Assembly: GCA_017995695.1 (NCBI GenBank)
Contig: JAGOIJ010000100.1
Location: forward strand, 1 to 6,004
DNA length: 6,004 bases
Reading direction: 5' to 3'
Origin: Candidatus Omnitrophota bacterium
GTDB lineage: Bacteria; Omnitrophota; Gorgyraeia; Gygaellales; Profunditerraquicolaceae
This document shows, one piece after another, positions 1-3,630 of the stretch. The stretch's first letter is position 1. Each line of letters begins with the position of its first letter. The notes beneath the pieces were generated by a model. It made no database searches, had not been told where the DNA came from, and worked only from the letters and a program-made list of their open reading frames with translations. Both the position numbers and the translations under genes were made by a program.

Positions 1-1
1 A

Positions 2-1603
2 TACATAAAATTTACAGGATTACGCAAAGATATTCCCGATTTAATTAATGCAATGGATATTTGCGTGTTGTCGAGCCATTACGAAGGATTGCCCAATGTG
101 ATTATGGAGTATATGGCATGTTCTAAGCCGGTGATAGCAACAAGGGTGGGAGGGTGTCCTGAATTGGTTGTTGAAGGTAAAACTGGTTACCTTGTTCCAC
201 CAAAGAATCCTAAGGCGTTGGCAGATAAGATAGTGGCGTTGCTCAAAGATAAAACCCTACGCGTGGTGATGGGTAGAGCTGGAAGAAAACGGGTTGAGGA
301 TTTATTTACTTCGCAGCGCATGGCTCAAGAAACAGAACAGCTGTATGAAAGCTTGGTGCAGCCTCGCATTGCGTATATCCTGTCCCAGTTTCCCGAAACG
401 CACGAAACGTTTATTTTGCGTGAAATACGGGCGCTGAAGCAGAAACAAGTAGGAATCAAGATTCTTTCAATGAAGCCTTGCCGGGATAAGGTGATTCATG
501 ATGAGGCAAGAGAGTTGATTGGTGAGACTGTCTATGGACATGTTAATGTATTAAGTATTGTGTATTGCGTATTGAGTAAGCCCATTAGAACATTCAGGGC
601 ATTATTATATATATTCAAAACCTATGGGAAGAATCCGAAAGAATTGATAAAAGCGCTGTATGTGTTGTTTGAATGTTTTTATTTTCTAAGGGTGATAAAG
701 AAGGAAAATATCAGGCATATCCACAGCCATTGGGCCACCATGCCTACGACTGCGGCCATGGTTTTATCAAAACTTACGGGGATCCCTTTTAGTTTTACCG
801 CGCATGCGTGGGATATATTCGTGAATCCTGACGGACTTGATGAAAAGATCAAGCGCGCGCGGTGCGTGGTAACCTGCACTGATTATAACCGCAGATTTTT
901 GACTTATTTTTGCAAGAATGGAGAGCAGAATAAAATTCATTTGAATTATCATGGGATTGAGATTGCTTCGGTCGCTTCGCTCCCTCGCAATGACACCTTA
1001 AACGAGAATTTAGGGACAGTCCCCAAAAAGCGGGGACAGTCCCTTCGCATTCTTGCTATAGGCAGATTGGTTGAGACAAAGGGATTTGAATATTTGATTG
1101 AGGCTTGCAAAATCTTAAAAGATAAAGAAATTCCCTTCGAATGTAAGATTGTGGGGGAGGGACCATTGCGTCGGAGTCTTCACGCCGCAGCTGTCAGCTT
1201 GAAACTTAGAGATAAAATTAAATTTCTAGGCATACAGACGCAGGGGCAGATAAAGCAGTTGTTTAGTGAAGCGACGATGCTGGTGCAGCCGAGCGTGATG
1301 GCAAGGAATGGCGATCGCGATGGCATCCCTAATGTTATTTTGGAGGCGTTGGCGTATGGCGTGCCAGTAATCGCAACCAATTTTTCAGGCATCCCCGAGG
1401 CAGTTATCCACGCGAAAACAGGCATTTTGGTTCCGGATAGGGATAGCAGCGCCTTGGCTAATGCTATTATTGAGCTACATAATGATTGTTATTTGACTGA
1501 TAAGCTCATTAATGAAGCGCGCACATTAGTTGAAGAAAGGTTTAATACCCAGCGCAACGTAGAAGAGCTTATAGGTATCTTTCAGAAATACAACATCATT
1601 TAG
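2..1603 (+). CDS. Tandem GT4 glycosyltransferase fusion, 5'-partial
   Basis: The reading frame is open to the left edge (first full codon at 2), so the true start lies upstream; the ATG at 53 is internal. Residues are counted from codon 2. Residues 1 to about 118 are the C-terminal Rossmann half of a GT4 enzyme: KFTGLRKDIPDL, then EGLPNVIME (E28, E36 of the EX7E motif that binds the nucleotide-sugar), then PVIATRVGG. From about P121 a complete second GT4 begins without a stop: RIAYILSQFPETHETFILRE, then HSHWA, FTAHAWDIF (H268), and IGRLVETKGFEYLIEAC. This resembles the WcaL-type colanic acid transferases. Its EX7E motif reads D440-GIPNVIL-E448, with Asp in the first position. The linker after GIE (residues 318-320) is replaced by about 28 residues made of two dispersed repeats. 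It probably transfers two sugars from NDP-donors at the inner face of the membrane; donor and acceptor are unknown. The 533 visible codons exceed a single GT4 (about 370). A lost stop codon is the alternative to a true fusion. Confidence 0.9.
   Translation, partial: YIKFTGLRKDIPDLINAMDICVLSSHYEGLPNVIMEYMACSKPVIATRVGGCPELVVEGKTGYLVPPKNPKALADKIVALLKDKTLRVVMGRAGRKRVEDLFTSQRMAQETEQLYESLVQPRIAYILSQFPETHETFILREIRALKQKQVGIKILSMKPCRDKVIHDEARELIGETVYGHVNVLSIVYCVLSKPIRTFRALLYIFKTYGKNPKELIKALYVLFECFYFLRVIKKENIRHIHSHWATMPTTAAMVLSKLTGIPFSFTAHAWDIFVNPDGLDEKIKRARCVVTCTDYNRRFLTYFCKNGEQNKIHLNYHGIEIASVASLPRNDTLNENLGTVPKKRGQSLRILAIGRLVETKGFEYLIEACKILKDKEIPFECKIVGEGPLRRSLHAAAVSLKLRDKIKFLGIQTQGQIKQLFSEATMLVQPSVMARNGDRDGIPNVILEALAYGVPVIATNFSGIPEAVIHAKTGILVPDRDSSALANAIIELHNDCYLTDKLINEARTLVEERFNTQRNVEELIGIFQKYNII
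951..1002 (+). repeat. Dispersed repeat element 1, copy in first GT
   Basis: These 52 bases match 2839-2890 with a single mismatch (C997 against A2885); the first 46 bases are identical, and similarity stops sharply on both sides. The ends of the core form a short inverted repeat (ATTGC ... GCAAT), and GCTTCG occurs twice inside. The reverse strand reads like the CHCEG-type repeats I recall from many bacterial genomes, where they are often mis-called as small proteins. Here it is read in frame as IASVASLPRND, between the two GT-B domains of the fused glycosyltransferase, directly after Gly-Ile-Glu. Confidence 0.88.
1010..1046 (+). repeat. Dispersed hairpin repeat element 2, in-frame copy
   Basis: These 37 bases are identical to 3538-3574. 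The core is GGGACAGTCCCC, the loop AAAAAGC, then GGGGACAGTCCC, which can fold into a 12-pair stem with one central A-A mismatch; each arm is also nearly self-palindromic. It lies 7 bases downstream of element 1 within the first glycosyltransferase and is translated as LGTVPKKRGQS. None of the three forward frames of the core contains a stop codon, which makes it easy to tolerate inside a gene. It is REP-like in size and structure; no associated transposase is present in the window. Confidence 0.88.
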
Positions 1604-1609
1604 CATCTC

Positions 1610-2350
1610 ATGGAATATCTCAATCGCCAGTTTAAAGATGTAAAGAATATTAAGCTTGATTTAGGCAGCGGCATTTACCTTAAGAAAGGGTTTATCGGCA
1701 TTGATAATTATGTCGGTTTAAAGTCACAGACAGATAACCCGAATATTATAAAGGAGATGTCATTGCCCGTGATTCAACATGATTTGAGCCAGGGTATTCC
1801 TTTCGAAGATAACTCTGTGAGTGAAATACGCACCAGCCATTTCTTGGAGCACTGTCATTTCTTTGACCGTTTGCTGGAAGAGGTGTATAGGGTGCTTATG
1901 CCGAAGGGTGTTTTTGATATCGTAGTGCCGTACGCCAATAGCGCTGAAGGGATGTACGCCGGGCATATTGTGTTTTTTACCGAAAAATGGTTTCTTGAGA
2001 ACTTGCTCTTTAATACGTTGTTTGAAATTAAACAGATCATTTTTTATGAATCCGAGTATTACGCTTTGCACAGGAAAACAATAAACAAGCTATTTACCTT
2101 TGATCAAGCGAGGCTATTTTTGTTTAACTGTTGTTTCCAGATGCAGATTATTGCGTTACGCAAAGATGGACGCGCAGCGCCAAAAGGCGATGAAACAATA
2201 GAATATTTATATAAAAAAAATCCTTTTGTGCGTTATCCTTTTTTGCAGGGAATCGCTTCCCTGTTTACATCATCGAGCCGTTCGGAAGTTAGGAAAAAGA
2301 TTGAATATTCAACCATCCCCTATGGATCAAACAAAGAACAACATGAGTAA
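1610..2350 (+). CDS. Class I SAM-dependent methyltransferase
   Basis: This 246-residue protein has a class I (Rossmann) methyltransferase core of the Methyltransf_11 type. Residues 16-21 (LDLGSG) are the glycine-rich SAM-binding motif I. D32 in GIDNY is placed to bind the ribose hydroxyls, and D58 (HDLSQG) fits the adenine-side acidic position. IRTSHFLEH (73-81), then VYRVLMPKGVFDIVVP, match the later core strands. Such proteins are common in surface polysaccharide clusters, where they methylate a sugar or lipid-linked intermediate; the acceptor cannot be inferred here. The ATG at 1610 lies 6 bases after the preceding stop and has no clear Shine-Dalgarno, so translation may depend on coupling. 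The last 8 bases overlap the next gene. The C-terminal 70 residues are basic and contain no motif I recognise. A non-catalytic methyltransferase-like fold is possible. Confidence 0.88.
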   Translation: MEYLNRQFKDVKNIKLDLGSGIYLKKGFIGIDNYVGLKSQTDNPNIIKEMSLPVIQHDLSQGIPFEDNSVSEIRTSHFLEHCHFFDRLLEEVYRVLMPKGVFDIVVPYANSAEGMYAGHIVFFTEKWFLENLLFNTLFEIKQIIFYESEYYALHRKTINKLFTFDQARLFLFNCCFQMQIIALRKDGRAAPKGDETIEYLYKKNPFVRYPFLQGIASLFTSSSRSEVRKKIEYSTIPYGSNKEQHE

Positions 2351-3530
2351 TCCACAGCGCGTGCTTTATATAATTTGGAGCCTGGGAATCGGAGGCGCGG
2401 AGCGGGTGGTGGTAAATATGGCTAAAGGCCTGGACCGCGAACGCTTTATTCCTTTTGTCTGCTGTCTTAATGGCAAGGGTCCGCTGGCTGATGAGCTTGA
2501 ACAAGTAGGCATAAAAGTTTTTGCTTTAAATAAAAAACCAGGTATTGATTTCGGTATTATCGGCAAATTGGTTAACGTGATAAAGGAAAATCAGATTAGC
2601 GTCGTGCATTCGCATTTGTGGGGCGCAAATTTCTGGGGCAGGATTGCTGCGCAAAGGGCTGGCGTGCCGGTTATTATCGCGCAGGAGCATAATTCTGATA
2701 CGTGGAAATCGTGGTTGCATGTTATGTTGGATAGAAGATTGAGTAAGTCAACGGATGTGGTTGTGGCAGTGGCGCAGAGTGTTAAGGAATTTTATGTGGC
2801 GAAGGGTATTCCGGCGGAAAAGATAGAAGTGATTTATAATGGGATTGAGATTGCTTCGGTCGCTTCGCTCCCTCGCAATGACACATTAAAAGTGCTCCCT
2901 CGCAATGACACATTAAAAGTGCTCCCTCGCAATGACACATTAAAAGTGCTCCCTCGCAATGGCTCATTAAGAAAAGAATTAGGTATAAGAGAAGACGAGG
3001 TTATCTTAGCGATAATTGGAAGATTAGTGGAGCAAAAGGGGCATGAGTATTTGTTTAAGGCGCTCTCAATGCTCAATGGCGCTTGTAAGGTTAAGTTGCT
3101 GGTGGTGGGAGAAGGCAAGCTTCGGGAAAAGCTTCAGTTGTTAGTTGCCAGCTATCAGTTGTCAGATAAGGTAAAATTCCTTGGAGCCAGAAATGATATT
3201 CCAAAGCTACTCAAAGAAGTCGATATGCTCGTTATGCCTTCGCTGCGAGAAGGCTTACCAATGATTGCATTGGAAGCGATGCGTGAAGGCGTACCGGTGA
3301 TTGCTGCAAGCGTTGGGGGGATTCCGGAGGTTGTTAAGGATAATGAAACGGGAATTTTAGTTGCGCCTAAAGACCCTCTGCAACTTAAGGACGCGCTTAT
3401 TCGTTGCTTAAGCGACGGACAGTTGAGGGAGCATATAACGCGCAATGCCCGTAAGCTGGTTGAAGATAAGTTCAGTGTTGAAGCGATGGTGGGCAGGACA
3501 GAAGAGTTGTATAGGAGATTACTAAAATAA
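2343..3530 (+). CDS. GT4 family glycosyltransferase with repeat-derived linker
   Basis: A 395-residue GT-B enzyme of family GT4. The N-terminal domain starts RVLYIIWSLGIGGAERVV (GGAE at 17-20), followed by VVHSHLWG (87-94) and AQEHNSD. The C-terminal domain has IIGRLVEQKGHEYL, the EX7E motif E303-GLPMIAL-E311, and GVPVIAASVGGIPEVV. It should transfer a sugar from a nucleotide donor to a lipid-linked or growing glycan at the cytoplasmic membrane; specificity is unknown. I chose the ATG at 2343 because it begins directly with the first beta strand and overlaps the end of the methyltransferase gene by 8 bases, typical of coupled translation. An in-frame ATG at 2322 is possible; extension to 2226 would only run through the methyltransferase gene. 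After Y-N-G-I-E (165-169) about 40 residues, IASVAS then LPRNDTLKV three times and a decayed fourth, replace the usual short interdomain linker. Without them the protein is about 355 residues, normal for GT4. Confidence 0.93.
   Translation: MSNPQRVLYIIWSLGIGGAERVVVNMAKGLDRERFIPFVCCLNGKGPLADELEQVGIKVFALNKKPGIDFGIIGKLVNVIKENQISVVHSHLWGANFWGRIAAQRAGVPVIIAQEHNSDTWKSWLHVMLDRRLSKSTDVVVAVAQSVKEFYVAKGIPAEKIEVIYNGIEIASVASLPRNDTLKVLPRNDTLKVLPRNDTLKVLPRNGSLRKELGIREDEVILAIIGRLVEQKGHEYLFKALSMLNGACKVKLLVVGEGKLREKLQLLVASYQLSDKVKFLGARNDIPKLLKEVDMLVMPSLREGLPMIALEAMREGVPVIAASVGGIPEVVKDNETGILVAPKDPLQLKDALIRCLSDGQLREHITRNARKLVEDKFSVEAMVGRTEELYRRLLK
2839..2890 (+). repeat. Dispersed repeat element 1, copy in second GT
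   Basis: This is the second copy of the element at 951-1002: 46 identical bases, one mismatch, then five more matches. Orientation and reading frame (IASVASLPRND) are the same, and it follows the same Gly-Ile-Glu of a GT4 enzyme. Flanking sequence of the two genes is not similar at the base level, so the match is the repeat and not general paralogy. Its 3' end is the seed of the 27-base tandem array that follows. Confidence 0.88.
2868..2975 (+). repeat. 27-base in-frame tandem repeat, 3 perfect + 1 decayed copies
   Basis: Units begin at 2868, 2895 and 2922 and are identical over all 27 bases, each encoding LPRNDTLKV. A fourth at 2949-2975 starts identically for 13 bases and then diverges (LPRNGSLRK), merging into normal glycosyltransferase sequence. 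The first part of the unit is the 3' end of dispersed element 1 (CTCCCTCGCAATGACAC). As the unit is a multiple of three, copy number can change without breaking the gene. Perfect identity suggests recent amplification by slippage or unequal recombination. Confidence 0.95.
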
Positions 3531-3537
3531 TAGGAAG

Positions 3538-3578
3538 TTAGGGACAGTCCCCAAAAAGCGGGGACAGTCCCTTCCGAG
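3538..3578 (+). repeat. Hairpin repeat element 2, intergenic copy A
   Basis: Positions 3538-3574 equal 1010-1046 base for base. The stem arms GGGACAGTCCCC and GGGGACAGTCCC enclose AAAAAGC. It starts 8 bases after the stop of the second glycosyltransferase gene. The following TTCCGAG is shared with copy B, so the two form a loose direct repeat. No T-run follows the stem, so it does not look like an intrinsic terminator, though it could stabilise the 3' end of the upstream transcript. Confidence 0.9.
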
Positions 3579-3587
3579 TTGAATGTT

Positions 3588-3624
3588 GGGTAGTCCCCAA
3601 AAAGCGGGGACAGTCCATTCCGAG
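3588..3624 (+). repeat. Hairpin repeat element 2, intergenic copy B (degenerate)
   Basis: This copy has a damaged left arm (GGGTAGTCCCC in place of GGGACAGTCCCC), an intact AAAAAGC loop and a right arm GGGGACAGTCC followed by ATTCCGAG. Its stem is therefore weaker than in copy A. It ends within 6 bases of the ATG of the lyase-like gene, so the repeat forms most of that gene's 5' leader. Together copies A and B fill most of the 100-base spacer. Confidence 0.85.
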
Positions 3625-3626
3625 AG
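3622..3626 (+). promoter_or_regulatory. Possible Shine-Dalgarno for the lyase-like gene
   Basis: GAGAG lies 4 bases before the ATG at 3631, a short but possible spacing. Its first bases are the tail of hairpin repeat copy B, so a folded repeat upstream could affect ribosome access. The match is short, and no -10/-35 promoter was recognised in the spacer. Confidence 0.3.
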
Positions 3627-3630
3627 TTAT

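Noticed and set aside
2213..2220. A-run of eight in the methyltransferase gene as a programmed frameshift site
   Set aside because: The normal frame continues to a stop overlapping the next gene start, and no alternative product in the shifted frames looks meaningful.
2226..2342. N-terminal extension of the second glycosyltransferase to the ATG at 2226
   Set aside because: The extension runs in another frame through the methyltransferase gene and precedes the first GT-B beta strand with cysteine-rich sequence unlike the family.
2782..2967. Minus-strand open frame made of CHCEGALLM repeats
   Set aside because: It is the reverse reading of the 27-base tandem array and dispersed element inside the glycosyltransferase gene; such repeat-encoded frames are commonly mis-annotated as proteins.
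2868..2975. Possible CRISPR array
   Set aside because: The units are directly adjacent with no spacers between them and lie in frame inside a glycosyltransferase gene.
3541..3571. Transcription-factor operator based on palindromic GGGACAGTCCC
   Set aside because: The palindrome also sits inside a coding linker with the same loop and flanks, so a dispersed repeat explains it better than an operator.
3538..3624. Rho-independent terminators after the second glycosyltransferase gene
   Set aside because: The stems are strong but neither is followed by a T-run, and the same element occurs within a coding region at 1010-1046.
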